Below are positions 44,204-55,079 of a stretch of DNA of 64,000 nucleotides, in pieces. Below the pieces are notes generated by a model. That model saw only the letters and a list, made by a program, of their open reading frames with translations, was not told the origin of the DNA and did no database searches. How positions within the stretch are numbered: the first letter of the stretch is position 1; each line of letters begins with the position of its first letter. The stretch lies in assembly GCF_001995175.1 (NCBI RefSeq), contig NZ_MUKN01000003.1, forward strand, positions 54,345-118,344. The letters are read 5' to 3'. The DNA is from Rathayibacter rhapontici (GTDB lineage: Bacteria > Actinomycetota > Actinomycetes > Actinomycetales > Microbacteriaceae). The position numbers and the translations under genes are program-made.

Positions 44204-45391
44204 TCAGACCGGTCCGGAGCCGCGGGAGACCGACGTCGACTCCGAGCGGTGCGCCGCGCTCGTCGCCACCGCCTCGAGCACCCGCTGCACGTCGAGCGCG
44301 TCGTCGAACGTCGGTGCCACCGGGGTGCCGCCCGCGATCGCCTCGACCAGGTCGACGACCTGGTGCGTGAAGAGGTGCTCGTAGCCGATGCCGTGCCCCG
44401 TGGGCCACCACGCCTCCATGTACGGGTGCACGGGCTCGGTCACCTGGATGCGCCGGAAGCCCTGCGCCTCGTCGGCGTCGCGCGCGTCGTAGTACTCGAG
44501 CTCGTTCATCCGCTCGAAGTCGAACGCGATCGAGCCGGTCTCACCGTCGATCTCGATGCGGTTGGCGTTGCGGCGGCCGGTCGCGACACGGGTCGCTTCG
44601 AAGACGCCGAGGGCGCCTCCCTCGAACGCGGCCGTGAAGGCGACGGCGTCGTCGACCGTGACCGGTCCGCGCTCCGCCCCCTCCTCGGCGCGCCCGCCGA
44701 GCCCCGACTGCTCGGCCAGCACCGGGCGCTCGGTCGTGAAGGTGCGCAGCACGGCCGAGACGGAGGAGATGCGCCGGCCGGTCAGCCACTGCGCCGTGTC
44801 GATGCTGTGCGCGCCGATGTCGCCCAGCGCGCCTGATCCGGCGCGGTCCTTCTGCAGCCGCCAGGTCAGCGGCGCCTCGGAGTCGCGCAGCCAGTCCTGC
44901 AGGTACTGCGCGCGGACGTGGCGGATCGCCCCGAGCCGGCCCTCGTCGACGAAGCGCTTGGCGAGGGCCAGCGCGGGGGTGCGGCGGTAGCTGAAGCCGC
45001 ACATCGCGACGCGGTCGGAGGCGCTCGCGGCGGCCGCCATCCGCTCGGCCTCCTCGACGGAGTTGGCGAGCGGCTTCTCGCAGAGCACGTGCTTGCCCGC
45101 CTCGAGGGCCGCGATCGCGATCTCGGCGTGCGTGTCGCCGGGGGTGCAGATGTCGACCAGGTCGATGTCGTCGCGCTCGATCACCGCGCGCCAGTCGGTC
45201 GAGGCCTCGCTCCAGCCGAGGACGTCGGCGCGCTCGCGGGTCGTCTCGGGGTTGCTCCCCACGAGCACGGCGAGCTCGGGCTCGAGCGGCAGGGGGAAGA
45301 AGCGGGCGGCGGTGCGCCAGGCGTGCGAATGGGTCCTGCCCATGAAAGCGGTCCCCACGAGTGCCACCCGCAGTGCTCGGTCGTTCGACAT
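44204..45391 (-). CDS. Gfo/Idh/MocA-family oxidoreductase (second)
   Basis: A 395-aa protein. Rossmann motif ALVGTAFMGRTHSHAWRTA, the HVLCEKPLANSVEEAERM Lys motif near residue 98, VRAQYLQDWLRD, GDIGAHSIDTAQWLTG with the usual His, and EIDGETGSIAFDFERMN. The family uses NAD(P) on sugars, inositols or anhydro sugars. It has a GAGAGGACGAGG ribosome site and stands alone, 110 nt from the alcohol dehydrogenase. ThuB-, inositol- or levoglucosan-type activities are all possible. Confidence 0.89.
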   Translation of the reverse strand: MSNDRALRVALVGTAFMGRTHSHAWRTAARFFPLPLEPELAVLVGSNPETTRERADVLGWSEASTDWRAVIERDDIDLVDICTPGDTHAEIAIAALEAGKHVLCEKPLANSVEEAERMAAAASASDRVAMCGFSYRRTPALALAKRFVDEGRLGAIRHVRAQYLQDWLRDSEAPLTWRLQKDRAGSGALGDIGAHSIDTAQWLTGRRISSVSAVLRTFTTERPVLAEQSGLGGRAEEGAERGPVTVDDAVAFTAAFEGGALGVFEATRVATGRRNANRIEIDGETGSIAFDFERMNELEYYDARDADEAQGFRRIQVTEPVHPYMEAWWPTGHGIGYEHLFTHQVVDLVEAIAGGTPVAPTFDDALDVQRVLEAVATSAAHRSESTSVSRGSGPV

Positions 45392-45500
45392 CCTCGTCCT
45401 CTCGTCGGCGATCCGACCCTGCCACGGGACGGGGCCGGAGGGCTACCTCCGGCAGTCGCCCTCGACGTCGACGGTCACGACCCTCCCCGCGTGAAGCGGG

Positions 45501-46544
45501 TCAGCCCTCGTCGAGGTCGGCGAGGTCGAGGACGAAGCGGTACCGCACGTCGTTCGCCTCCAGCCGCGCGAGGGCCGTGCCGACCTCCGCCGACGGCAGC
45601 ACCTCGACCTCGGCCGCGACCCCGTGCTCGGCGCAGAAGTCGAGCAGCTCCTGGGTGGCGCGGAGCCCGCCGCTGCCGCCGGAGGTGAGGCTCTTCCTCC
45701 CGATCAGCAGGTCGAGCACCTCGACCGTCACCGGCCCGAGCGCCCCGAGGACGCTCAGCGCACCGTCGAGGGCGAGGACGCGCAGGTACGGCGCCACGTC
45801 GTGCGGCGCCGAGATCGTGTCGAGCACGAGGTCGAGGCGCCCGCGCTGCGCGGCCATCGCCTCGGAGTCGCGGCTGACGACGACCTCCGACGCACCGAGG
45901 GCGAGCGCATCCGCAGTCTTGGCCGCGCTGCTCGTGAAGACGGTCACCTCGGCGCCGAGCGCTCGGACCAGCGTCACCGCCAGGTGCCCGAGGCCGCCGA
46001 GACCGACGACGCCGACGCGGGTCCCCGGTCCGACGTGACGGCTGCGCAGCGGCTCCCACACCGTGATCCCGGCGCAGAGCAGCGGAGCGGCGGCCGCCGG
46101 GTCGAGGCCGGCGGGCAGCCGGTGGACGAAGCGCTCGCGCACCACCTGCTCGCGCGACCAGCCGCCGAGCGTCGGCCTGCCGTCCCTCCGATCGACACCG
46201 CCGTAGGCGAGCGTCGGGAACTCGCGGCAGAAGTTCTCCTGGCCCGCGGCGCACAGATCGCACTCCCCGCAGGAGTCGACGATCGTGCCGACCGCGACCG
46301 CGTCGCCGGGAGCGAAGAGGGTCACGCCGGAGCCCACCTCGGTCACCGTCCCGACCAGCTCGTGGCCCGGCACGAGGCGGGCGTCGCCGTCGAGGGCGTG
46401 GAGCGCGTGGACGTCGCTGTGGCAGACGCCGCAGAAGTCGACGCGGAGCGCGACGTCGTCGCTCCGGAGGTCCCGCCGCTCGATGCTCGAGCGGACGGGT
46501 CGGGGTGCGGACGCCGTGGCGGCGTAGGCGGTCGTGCGGCGCAT
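45501..46544 (-). CDS. Zinc-dependent NAD(P)H alcohol dehydrogenase (YahK/CAD-like)
   Basis: A 347-aa enzyme of the cinnamyl-alcohol-dehydrogenase-like group. VDFCGVCHSDVHAL holds the first zinc Cys, GHELVGTVTEVG the His-Glu, and SCGECDLCAAGQENFC the structural zinc Cys cluster. NADP motif VGVVGLGGLGHLAVTL. These reduce many aldehydes with NADPH. It is divergent from a TetR gene, and a 29-nt operator lies right at its promoter, so it is probably induced by an aldehyde or other toxic compound. Confidence 0.9.
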   Translation of the reverse strand: MRRTTAYAATASAPRPVRSSIERRDLRSDDVALRVDFCGVCHSDVHALHALDGDARLVPGHELVGTVTEVGSGVTLFAPGDAVAVGTIVDSCGECDLCAAGQENFCREFPTLAYGGVDRRDGRPTLGGWSREQVVRERFVHRLPAGLDPAAAAPLLCAGITVWEPLRSRHVGPGTRVGVVGLGGLGHLAVTLVRALGAEVTVFTSSAAKTADALALGASEVVVSRDSEAMAAQRGRLDLVLDTISAPHDVAPYLRVLALDGALSVLGALGPVTVEVLDLLIGRKSLTSGGSGGLRATQELLDFCAEHGVAAEVEVLPSAEVGTALARLEANDVRYRFVLDLADLDEG

Positions 46545-46555
46545 GGGGGCTCCTC

Positions 46556-46621
46556 AGGAATAAACCAACCGGTTTGTTATTCCTACCGTAGCAGGAGAGC
46601 TCATCGAGAAACAGACCGGTC
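46556..46621. promoter_or_regulatory. TetR operators in the divergent promoter
   Basis: AGGAATAA...AACCGGTT...TTATTCCT (46556-46584) is a 29-nt near-palindrome just before the dehydrogenase. GACCGGTC (46614-46621) repeats the centre ACCGGT close to the TetR start. TAGGAT at 46624 is 12 nt before the TetR ATG, so the second site overlaps its promoter. Confidence 0.7.
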
Positions 46622-46635
46622 GGTAGGATCGATCC

Positions 46636-47232
46636 ATGACCCCGCTCCCTCCGACCGACAAGGGCGCGGCCACCCGCCGCCGCATCATGGACGCGGCCAC
46701 GGCCGAGTTCTCGGAGCACGGCCTCGCCGGCGCCCGCGTGGACCGCATCGCGGCGGTCGCCTCCTCGAACAAGGCGCAGCTCTACGCGTACTTCACCAGC
46801 AAGGAGCTGCTCTTCGACGCGGTCTTCGAGGCCTCGCTCGACCGCATCGTCGACGTCGTGCCGATCGACCCCTCCGATCTCCCCGACTGGGCCGTCCGCC
46901 TCTACGACGAGTACCTCGCGCGCCCCGACCTCATCCGGCTCGCCACGTGGGCGCGACTCGAGCGCCATCCGATCGGGCACCTCGTGCCGGGTGACGAGGC
47001 CCGCCGCCGCGAGGAGGGGAAGCTCGAGGCGATCCGCGCGGCGCAGGCGCGCGGCCTGATCGCCGTGCAGGCGGATCCCTTCGACGTGATGGCGATGGTC
47101 ATCGCGATGTCGATGGCGTGGTCGCCGGTGAGCACCGTCTACTCGGCGTCGGCGGACGAGGAGCGCCGCGAGCACGACCGGCGCCGCGCGTTCCTCCGGG
47201 TGGCCGTGGGCCGGGCCTTCCCGGCGGCCTGA
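46636..47232 (+). CDS. TetR-family regulator
   Basis: A 198-aa protein. DNA-binding part: RRIMDAATAEFSEHGLAGAR, RIAAVASSNKAQLYAYFTSKELLFDAVF (in part). The C-terminal domain looks like the DUF/TetR_C_33 group (LARPDLIRLATWARLERHP). It is probably leaderless. By position and operators it controls itself and the divergent alcohol dehydrogenase. Confidence 0.87.
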   Translation: MTPLPPTDKGAATRRRIMDAATAEFSEHGLAGARVDRIAAVASSNKAQLYAYFTSKELLFDAVFEASLDRIVDVVPIDPSDLPDWAVRLYDEYLARPDLIRLATWARLERHPIGHLVPGDEARRREEGKLEAIRAAQARGLIAVQADPFDVMAMVIAMSMAWSPVSTVYSASADEERREHDRRRAFLRVAVGRAFPAA

Positions 47233-47273
47233 CGCCCACCGCCCGCTACGGTGAAGGCCGAACGGAGGCGCCC

Positions 47274-47744
47274 ATGACCTGGCAGCTCGAGACGATCCCC
47301 TACGACCATCCCGACGCGGACGCGCTCCGCGCCGCCCAGCGCGTCGAGCTCGACGAGCGCTACGGCAGCACCGACCACGAGCCCGGCGTGCCTCCCTCGG
47401 CCGCCGACGTCCCCGTGTTCGTCGTCGCCCGCGACGCCGACGGCACGGCACGGGCCTGCGGCGGCCTCCGTCCGCTGGCCGACTCGGTCCTCGGCCCCGG
47501 AGTGATCGAGGTCAAGCGGATGTTCGTGGACCCGTCGGCACGCGGCTCCGGAGTCGCGACCCTGGTCCTGCGCCGGCTCGAGCAGCTCGCTGCGGGGCTC
47601 GGAGCGACGCGACTCGTCCTCGAGACGGGCACCCGGCAGCCCGACGCGGTCCGCTTCTACGAGCGCGAGGGCTACACGTCCGTCCCGCTCTTCGGCGCCT
47701 ACATCGGCGGCGAGTGGTCGCTCTGCTTCTCGCGCGACCTCTGA
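47274..47744 (+). CDS. GNAT-family N-acetyltransferase
   Basis: A 156-aa protein from the ATG at 47274 with an ACGGAGG ribosome site. Acetyl-CoA motif A: VIEVKRMFVDPSARGSGVAT, with the R/Q-x-x-G-x-G/A form as RGSGVA, then LVLETGTRQPDAVRFYEREGY in motif B. Small GNAT enzymes move an acetyl group to amines or to drug molecules. Target not readable. It is 42 nt after the TetR gene and may be in the same transcript. Confidence 0.87.
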   Translation: MTWQLETIPYDHPDADALRAAQRVELDERYGSTDHEPGVPPSAADVPVFVVARDADGTARACGGLRPLADSVLGPGVIEVKRMFVDPSARGSGVATLVLRRLEQLAAGLGATRLVLETGTRQPDAVRFYEREGYTSVPLFGAYIGGEWSLCFSRDL

Positions 47745-47783
47745 GTGCTGCGCCTCGAGCGGCGAGCGCAGGTGGAACGACGA

Positions 47784-47809
47784 AGGGGCGCCCCTTCCGG
47801 GACGCCCCT
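47784..47809. terminator. Bidirectional hairpin
   Basis: AGGGGCG...CGCCCCT with a 12-nt loop between the convergent GNAT and LAATG surface protein genes. Nearly the same element follows the second surface protein at 49586. Confidence 0.55.
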
Positions 47810-47827
47810 CCGATGATGCCGTGACCG

Positions 47828-49386
47828 CTAGGCGCGGCGGCGGCGCGTGATCATCAGCGCGAGCCCGCCGAGGATCCCGAACGCCGCGAGGGCGAGCGGT
47901 GCGGTCGGCGAGACGCCCGTCGCGGCGAGGACCGGCCGGCCTGCCGTGACTCCGCCGCCCGAGCCGCTGCCCGCACCCGTCGATGCGCCGGCGCGGGCCG
48001 CCGCCTCGGCGACCGAGCAGTCGACCGTCTCGGCGACCTGGTCGGCCTCGGTCGTCCCGTAGTCGTACGTCGTGCTCGCGACGCGGCCGCTGCTCGCGCC
48101 CACGGCGACGACGCAGTAGGCCCCGGCCTCGGGGTCGGCGAGGGGGTACTCGCCGATCGCGATCGGAGACCAGCCGACCGCGTCCGCGGTGTACGACAGA
48201 CGCGTGCCGCCGTCGGCCAGGCGCTGGCGCGTGCCGTCGACGGAGTGGATGCTCACCGAGACGCGCTCGCCGCCGCCGAAGCCGACCACGCCGCCGCCGC
48301 TGGTGGGCTGTCCGTCGGCGGGAGCGGGCTCGAACGGCGCGCCGACCGGCCAGATGCGGATCGAGGGGTCACCGGCGACCTGCACGAGCGAGGCCGAGAC
48401 GGAGCGGCCGCTCGTCGTTCCGACGCCCGTCACCGTGAAGGTGCCGAGCTGGTCCTCCATGGTGTCCTCGGTCAACGGCACGTAGGCCTCCCCGTAGATC
48501 GCGTTCGGGCGCTCCCCGACGATCGTCCTCACCGTGCCGTCCGGCGCGGTGAGCGTCGTCGTGACGGGCTCGTCGCGATCGAAGCCGCTGAGCACGCCGA
48601 CGCCACCGAAGAAGCGGAAGCCGCCCACGCCGATCTCGCTGCCGGCCGGGATGAACGGCGTGTCGGCGACCCAGAAGGTGACGGCGGGGTCGGGCTGCAG
48701 GATCGTCAGCGGGGCGGCGTTCGAGGAGACCCTCTCCCCGGTCGCGTCGCGGCCGGTCGCGACGACGGTGATCTCCTCGCCGGGTCGGGGGAGGTGCGGG
48801 TTCAGGCTGGAGCCGTCGGTGAGGGTCGAGGGGAACCAGTCCGTGACCGCCGCCACTCCGGACGTGGAGACGATCGACTCGGTGCGGGCCTCCTCCATCG
48901 GTCCGTCCATCAGCGAGACGGTGACGACCGTGTCCGGAGCGAAGCCGGTGAGGAGGGCGTTGATACCGTCTCCCCAGCCGAGGTCGCCCTCGCGGGGCTC
49001 CGACCCGGCCGTGTACGTCGTGCGGGAGAGGGTCAGGACCGGGGCCGCGGCCGCAGGCGCGGCGGGCGCCGCGGTGGGTGCGGTCGTCGCCTCGGGAGCG
49101 GCCGTCGGCGCGGGAGTGCCGGTCGCCTCCGGAGCGCTCGTCGCCTCGGGCGCGCTGGGCGCCTCCGGAGTGCTGGTCGGTTCCGGACTGCTCGTCGCCG
49201 GCGGCTCGCTGGTGGCGACCGGGGTCGGTGCGGGCTCGAGCACCGGCGCGACCGCGGTCGGTGTCACCTCGGAGGCGGGTGCCTCGAGGATCTCGGTGGC
49301 CCCCGCCGCGCTCGGGACGCGAGCGCTCCCAGCAGTGCGGCGGTCGTGATGACGGAGGCCGTGCGGCCCCCTCGCGCTGTACGCAC
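47828..49386 (-). pseudogene. LAATG-anchored Ala/Pro/Thr-rich surface protein (copy 1), frameshifted
   Basis: From the GTG at 49386 with a GGAGGAAG ribosome site. Signal peptide VITTAALLGALA(L)PSAAGATEI, then 100 residues of Pro/Thr/Ala/Glu repeats (TSTPEAPSAPEATSAPEA), then beta-rich domains with Ig-like marks, and a C-terminal sorting signal LAATG, hydrophobic helix LALAAFGILGGLALMI, and RRRRA. LAxTG is the signal used by class E sortases of actinobacteria. One base is missing near 49316 within the signal peptide; copy 2 has it. Repaired length 519 aa. It is a covalently wall-bound protein of unknown task. Confidence 0.82.
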
Positions 49387-49515
49387 GATTCCTGCTTCCT
49401 CCGGGGCGCAGTGCGCTCTCCCGGCTTCCCCGTGGATCCGGGGGCGAAGCGCCCCCTGGTGCTGATCCTGGCGGAGCGGAGGGTCGCGACACGACGTCCC
49501 GACACAACGAACGCA
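49387..49515 (-). promoter_or_regulatory. Conserved leader of LAATG copy 1
   Basis: About 130 nt before the start are almost the same as the leader of copy 2 (51177-51305), with about six changes. They include a perfect hairpin GGGGGCG-AAG-CGCCCCC and the ribosome site. I do not recognise a known riboswitch. Confidence 0.5.
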
Positions 49516-49585
49516 TCACGGTTCTCGGCGAGGCGGTCGACGGGGGCCAGCGCTCGTCGACGGCCGTCCGAGGGGCGGGGAACGA

Positions 49586-49617
49586 CGGAGGGGCGCCCCT
49601 CTCGGGACGCCCCTCCG
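49586..49617 (-). terminator. Hairpin terminator after LAATG copy 2
   Basis: CGGAGGGGCG (49586-49595) pairs perfectly with CGCCCCTCCG (49608-49617), 16 nt after the stop of copy 2. Confidence 0.6.
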
Positions 49618-49632
49618 GTGGTGCCGTGACCG

Positions 49633-51176
49633 CTAGGCGCGGCGGCGCCGCGTGATCATCAGCGCGAGTCCGCCGAGGATCCCGAACGCCGCGAGAGCGA
49701 AGGGAGCCGCGGGCGAGACGCCGGTCGCCGCGAGGACGGGCCGGCCGGCCGTGACTCCGGTGCCCGAGCCGCTGCCCGCGCCCGTCGTCGCACCGGCTCG
49801 GGCCGCCGCCTCGGCGACCGAGCAGTCGGCCGACTCCGGCAGAAGGTCCGACTCGGTCGTGCCGTAGTCGTACGAGGTGCTCGCGGTGCGGCCGCTGGTC
49901 GCGCCGAGGGCGACGACGCAGTAGACCTCGGCGTCGGGGTCGTCGAGCGGGTACCGGCCCAGCGCGATCGGGCTCCAGCCCACCCCGTCAGCGGTGTACG
50001 CCAGGCCGGTGCTGCCGTCGGCGAGGCGCTGGCGCGTGCCGTCGACCGAGTGGATGCTCACCGAGACGAGCTCGTTCGACGCGAAGCCCCAGAGGGCTCC
50101 GCCGCTCGTGGGCTGCCCGTCGTCAGGCCCCGGCTTGGAGGGAGCGCTGGAGGGCCAGATCCGGATCCCGGGCTCGCCGGCGACCTGCACCAGCGAAGCC
50201 GAGGCGCTGCGGCCGCTCGTCGTTCCGACGCCCGTCACCGTGAAGGTCCCGAGCTGATCGGCCATGGTGCTCTCGTCGAGACGGACGAAGGTCTCGCCGT
50301 AGATCATCGACCAGGGGTCGTCCGCCGTCAGGGTGGTGACCGAGCCGTCGGGAGCGGTGAGGGTCGTCGTGACGAGCTCGTCACGGTCGAAGCCGACCAG
50401 CAGGGCGACCACCTCGAAGACTCGGAAGCCGGCCACGCCGACCTCGCTGCCGGCTTCGATGCGGCCGCCGTCCTCGGCGACGACGAAGGACACCCCCGCA
50501 GCGGGCCGCGTCATCGTCAGCGGCACGGTGCTCGACGTGATCGGCTCCCCGGCCGCGTCGATCCCCGAGGCCACCACGGAGATCCGCTCACCGGCTCGGG
50601 GGAGGTGCGGGTAGGTGCTGAAGCCGTCCGAGCGCGAGGGCAGCCAGTCGTCCAGCACGATCTCGCCGGTCGCGGAGGAGACGACCGTGGTGCGCGCTTC
50701 CTCGTCCGGGCCGTCCATGAGCGAGATCACGACGACGGTGCCGGGGGTGTAGCCCGAGCCGGTGACGTCGATGCCGTCGCCCCACCCCGCGTCCGGTCCG
50801 CCGACGGCGGTCGATCCGACGACGAACGTCGTGCGGGAGAGGGCGAGCTCCGGAGCCGCGGACACGGGAGCCGCGCTCGGCACGGCGACGGGCGTCTCGG
50901 CGGCGACCGGAGTCGCGACCGGTGCGCTGGTCGGCTCGGGCGTGCTGGTCGGTTCCGGCGTGCCCGTGGGCTCCGGACTGCTCGTCGGCTCCGGATCGCT
51001 GGTCGCGGCCGGGGTCGGCGTGGGCTCGAGCACCGGCGCGACCGCGGTCGGTGTCGCCTCGGAGGCGGGTGCTCGAGGATCTCGGTGGCCCCCGCCGCGC
51101 TCGGGAGCGCGAGCGCTCCCAGCAGTGCGGCGGTCGTGATGACGGAGGCCGTGCGGCCCCCTCGCGCTGTACGCAC
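49633..51176 (-). pseudogene. LAATG-anchored surface protein (copy 2), frameshifted
   Basis: A tandem paralogue of the protein at 47828. The signal peptide VITTAALLGALALPSAAGATEILE is intact, followed by a missing base near 51072 (copy 1 has gtgcctcgag where copy 2 has gtgctcgag). The Pro/Thr region (PEPTGTPEPTSTPEPTSAP), the beta-rich body and the LAATG-helix-RRRRA anchor are the same design. Repaired length 514 aa. The bodies differ in many places while the leader, signal and anchor are nearly the same, which suggests duplication followed by fast change of the exposed part, or gene conversion at the ends. Confidence 0.82.
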
Positions 51177-51305
51177 GATTCCTGCTTCCTCCGGGGCGCA
51201 GTGCGCTCTCCCGGCTTCCCCATGGATCCGGGGGCGAAGCGCCCCCTGGTGCTGATCCTGGCGGAGCGGGGGCATGCGACACGACGTCCCGACACAACGA
51301 ATGCA
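51177..51305 (-). promoter_or_regulatory. Conserved leader of LAATG copy 2
   Basis: Near-identical to 49387-49515, including the GGGGGCG-AAG-CGCCCCC hairpin and GGAGGAAG ribosome site. Confidence 0.5.
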
Positions 51306-51353
51306 TCACGGAATCCGACGGCCGGAGGAGACCCCGGCCGCCGGCCGTCGGCG

Positions 51354-52262
51354 TCAGCCCTCGAGCGGCAGCAGGATGCCCTTCACCGTCTCGTCGGTCG
51401 CCAGGAACTCCTGCACCGCGGGGTCCTGGAACGCCTGCACGAGCTTCTCGATGTTCTCGGTGTCGGCGTAGCGGGAGCCGATCGTGAGCTGCCCGGCGAA
51501 GTCGTCGGGGGCGGTCGGCGCGAAGATCTGCTTCTCGATCGGGATGTCGGCGGCGAGGTAGTACTCGGTGTAGCCGACGGCCGCGTCGAGGTCCGGCAGC
51601 GCGCGCGACTGGGCCGCGAAGTCGAGCAGGGTGAACTTCAGGTTCTTGGGGTTCGAGGCGATGTCGTCCTGCGTCGCCGTGCCGGGCTCGGTGCCGGGCT
51701 TCAGCTCGATCAGCCCCGCGCTCTGCAGCAGCCAGAGGCCCTGGGCCTCGTTCGCCGGGTCGGAGTAGAGCGAGATCGTGCCGCCGTCGGGGATCTCGGA
51801 CACGTCGCCGTACTTGTCGCTCCAGAGTCCGAAGCCCCAGCGGAACACCGGAGTCGCCGCCTCCTCCTCGAAGTCGGGGTTCGACTCGAGCACCTGCCCG
51901 AGCCAGAGCTTGTGCTGGTACACCGTCGCGGCGACCTCGCCCTCGCTGACGGCGCGGTTGATGGTGTTGCTGTCCGAGAGGCCCTTGAACTCCACCTCGA
52001 TGCCGTACTTCGGCGCGACCTCGTCGGCGACGAACTGCACGAGCGCCTGCTCCGACGCGTTGCCCTCGGCCGTGGCGACGTAGAGCGTCGCTCCCTCGGT
52101 TTCGTTCGCCGACACGGCGGGCGAGAGGATCGGCACGACGACCGCCGCGCCGATGCCGAGCGCGACGACCGCGCCTCCGGCGATCCACGGCCAGCGGCGC
52201 TTCTTCTTCAGCTCGAAGCCGAGGGTGTCGGAGGTGTCGGGGGTGTCGTTCTGCGTGGGCAT
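51354..52262 (-). CDS. NlpA/MetQ-family binding protein with a membrane anchor (second system)
   Basis: A 302-aa protein. There is no lipobox; instead a basic stretch (ELKKKRRWPW) and one hydrophobic helix (WIAGGAVVALGIGAAVVVPIL, about 25-45) anchor it. The binding domain is of NlpA type: AEGNASEQALVQFVADEVAPKYG, NTINRAVSEGEVAATVYQHKLWL, SLYSDPANEAQGLWLLQSAGLI (in part). It belongs to a second methionine-type importer with the permease and ATPase upstream. Ligand could be methionine or another compound, since the D/E-rich details differ from MetQ. Confidence 0.86.
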   Translation of the reverse strand: MPTQNDTPDTSDTLGFELKKKRRWPWIAGGAVVALGIGAAVVVPILSPAVSANETEGATLYVATAEGNASEQALVQFVADEVAPKYGIEVEFKGLSDSNTINRAVSEGEVAATVYQHKLWLGQVLESNPDFEEEAATPVFRWGFGLWSDKYGDVSEIPDGGTISLYSDPANEAQGLWLLQSAGLIELKPGTEPGTATQDDIASNPKNLKFTLLDFAAQSRALPDLDAAVGYTEYYLAADIPIEKQIFAPTAPDDFAGQLTIGSRYADTENIEKLVQAFQDPAVQEFLATDETVKGILLPLEG

Positions 52263-52362
52263 GAGAGGCCTTCCGGAGTGCGCGCGCGGGTTCCGGGCGC
52301 GCGAGAGGGACGCCGCGGGGGGAGGCCGGGCGAGGGGTGGGGGAGAAGAGAGGGGAGCGGTC

Positions 52363-53081
52363 TCAGACCGCGGCGGCGACGCGCTCGGGCCGCCGGGTGC
52401 GCGAGGCGCTCGGCGTCGTGGCGCGCACCAGGGCGTCGCCGGTGAGCTGCACGAGCGCGACCGTGGCGACCAGGATCACGATCGTCGCGAGCATCACCGT
52501 GTTGTCGAAGCGCTGGTAGCCGTAGGTGACGGCCACGTAGCCGATGCCACCGGCTCCGATCGTGCCCGCGATGGCCGAGTACTCGATCATCGCGATCGTG
52601 TTGATGGTCAGGCCGCCGATGATCTGCGGCACGGCCTCGCTGAGCTGCGCCGAGCGGACGACCTGCAGTCGCGACGCTCCGGAGGCGCGGGCCACGCGGG
52701 TCAGCGCGATCGGCACGCTCCGCAGCGCGTTCTCGACGATGCGGGTGAAGAACGCGATGCCCGCGATCGACATCGGCACGACGGCCGCCGCGATGCCGAT
52801 GTTGGTGCCGGTGATCAGCCGGGTGAACGGCATGATCGACGCCATCAGGATCAGGAACGGCAGCGAGCGGCCGATGCTGATCACCCAGCTCAGGGTCTGG
52901 TGCGCGGCGCGGTTCTCGAACAGTCCGCCGGGTGCCAGGTTGTGCACGGCGGCTCCGAGCGGGATCCCGACGAGCACGACGATCGTCATCACGATGCCGA
53001 CCATGATCAGGGTCTCGCCGAGTGCGGGCAGCACGAGCGCCGGGATCTCGGCGATCGGGACGCGGTTGTCGAGGTGCAGGC

Positions 53082-53085
<4 letters not shown>
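52363..53085 (-). CDS. MetI-family ABC permease (second system)
   Basis: A 240-aa permease from the ATG at 53085, overlapping the ATPase stop (ATGA). Five helices; GRSLPFLILMASIMPFTRLITG, ARASGASRLQVVRSAQLSEA (EAA loop) and GTIGAGGIGYVAVTYGYQRF match MetI. Works with the ATPase at 53082 and the anchored binding protein. Confidence 0.9.
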
Positions 53086-54107
<1,022 letters not shown>

Positions 54108-54246
54108 GCCTGCTGTCCTTCCGGGACGGGGCGGAGCGGGCGCCGTCGGCGCACGGGGACGATGATGGAGCATCGCCGCCGCCCCGCGTCGGCCGCGTGA
54201 CGTCCGCCGTAACACTCCGCCCGTACTGGCCCCTGGAAGGGAGGCG

Positions 54247-55029
54247 TCAGTACACGAACCAGCGCAGCCAGTCGCGGTTGTGCGCGTGCACCAGGGCCAG
54301 GAAGACCACGAGGTCGAACAGCAGGTGCACGCAGATCACGTAGGTGAGCGACTTCGTCTTCGAGAAGATCCAGCCCTGCAGCAGCGCGAACGGGATCGTG
54401 AACGCCGGCGCCCACTCGCGGTAGCCGAGCTCCCAGAGGAACGACACGAACACGACCGCCTGCAGCACGTTCGCCCACCACATCGGCAGGTGGCGGCGCA
54501 GCACCGCGAAGACGACGCAGATGAAGAACAGCTCGTCCCAGATGCCGACGAAGCCCACTCCGACGAACAGGCGCGCGACTTCGTCCGGAGCGTGGATGGC
54601 GGGCCAGTTCAGGTAGGCGCCCGAGCGGATGAAGTAGAACGGCAGCAGGATCCAGCCCAGCACCAGCACGGCGGGCAGGTACGACTTCTCCAGCGGCGTC
54701 CACTTCTGGCCGGTGCGCAGCGGGAAGCGGATGATCCGCCTCTTCGTGCCGTAGCGGTCGATCGCCCAGGGCACGGCGACGGCCGCCGAGAGCACCGCGC
54801 CCATCAGCGCCATGTTGGGATAGTCGAGGTTCGCCTCGACCGAGATCGTGCTGACGATCACGAGCCCGGCGGCGATCAGCGACAGGTCCACCGCGAGGAC
54901 TCGATCGATCACGAGCGCGAGCAGGAGGCTCGCGCCGAGCACGAGGTAGCCCGCGAGCGGGAGGCGGAGTCCGAAGAGGAGGACGGCCGAGACGGAGATC
55001 CCGGCGGCCGGGGCGAGAGCGGGAGGCAC
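54247..55029 (-). CDS. CPBP-family intramembrane metalloprotease-like protein
   Basis: A 260-aa membrane protein from the GTG at 55029, which is 12 nt after TACCCT (leaderless). About eight helices. The CPBP motifs are present in altered form: WDELFFICVVFAVLRRHLP (usual EExxFRG), LQAVVFVSFLWELGY and HLLFDLVVFLALVHAH with the His. The Arg of motif 1 is not at the usual place, so protease activity is doubtful. Relatives are CAAX proteases and bacteriocin-immunity proteins. Confidence 0.78.
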   Translation of the reverse strand: MPPALAPAAGISVSAVLLFGLRLPLAGYLVLGASLLLALVIDRVLAVDLSLIAAGLVIVSTISVEANLDYPNMALMGAVLSAAVAVPWAIDRYGTKRRIIRFPLRTGQKWTPLEKSYLPAVLVLGWILLPFYFIRSGAYLNWPAIHAPDEVARLFVGVGFVGIWDELFFICVVFAVLRRHLPMWWANVLQAVVFVSFLWELGYREWAPAFTIPFALLQGWIFSKTKSLTYVICVHLLFDLVVFLALVHAHNRDWLRWFVY

Positions 55030-55079
55030 GGCTTCAGGGTAGGCGCGCGGTGTCCCGCGCCTGCATCGGGCTTGCCGGC

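Noticed and set aside
49387..49515. Known riboswitch (cyclic-di-GMP, cyclic-di-AMP, cobalamin) in the LAATG leaders
   Set aside because: Some short stretches look like cobalamin elements, but the order and the core motifs do not fit.
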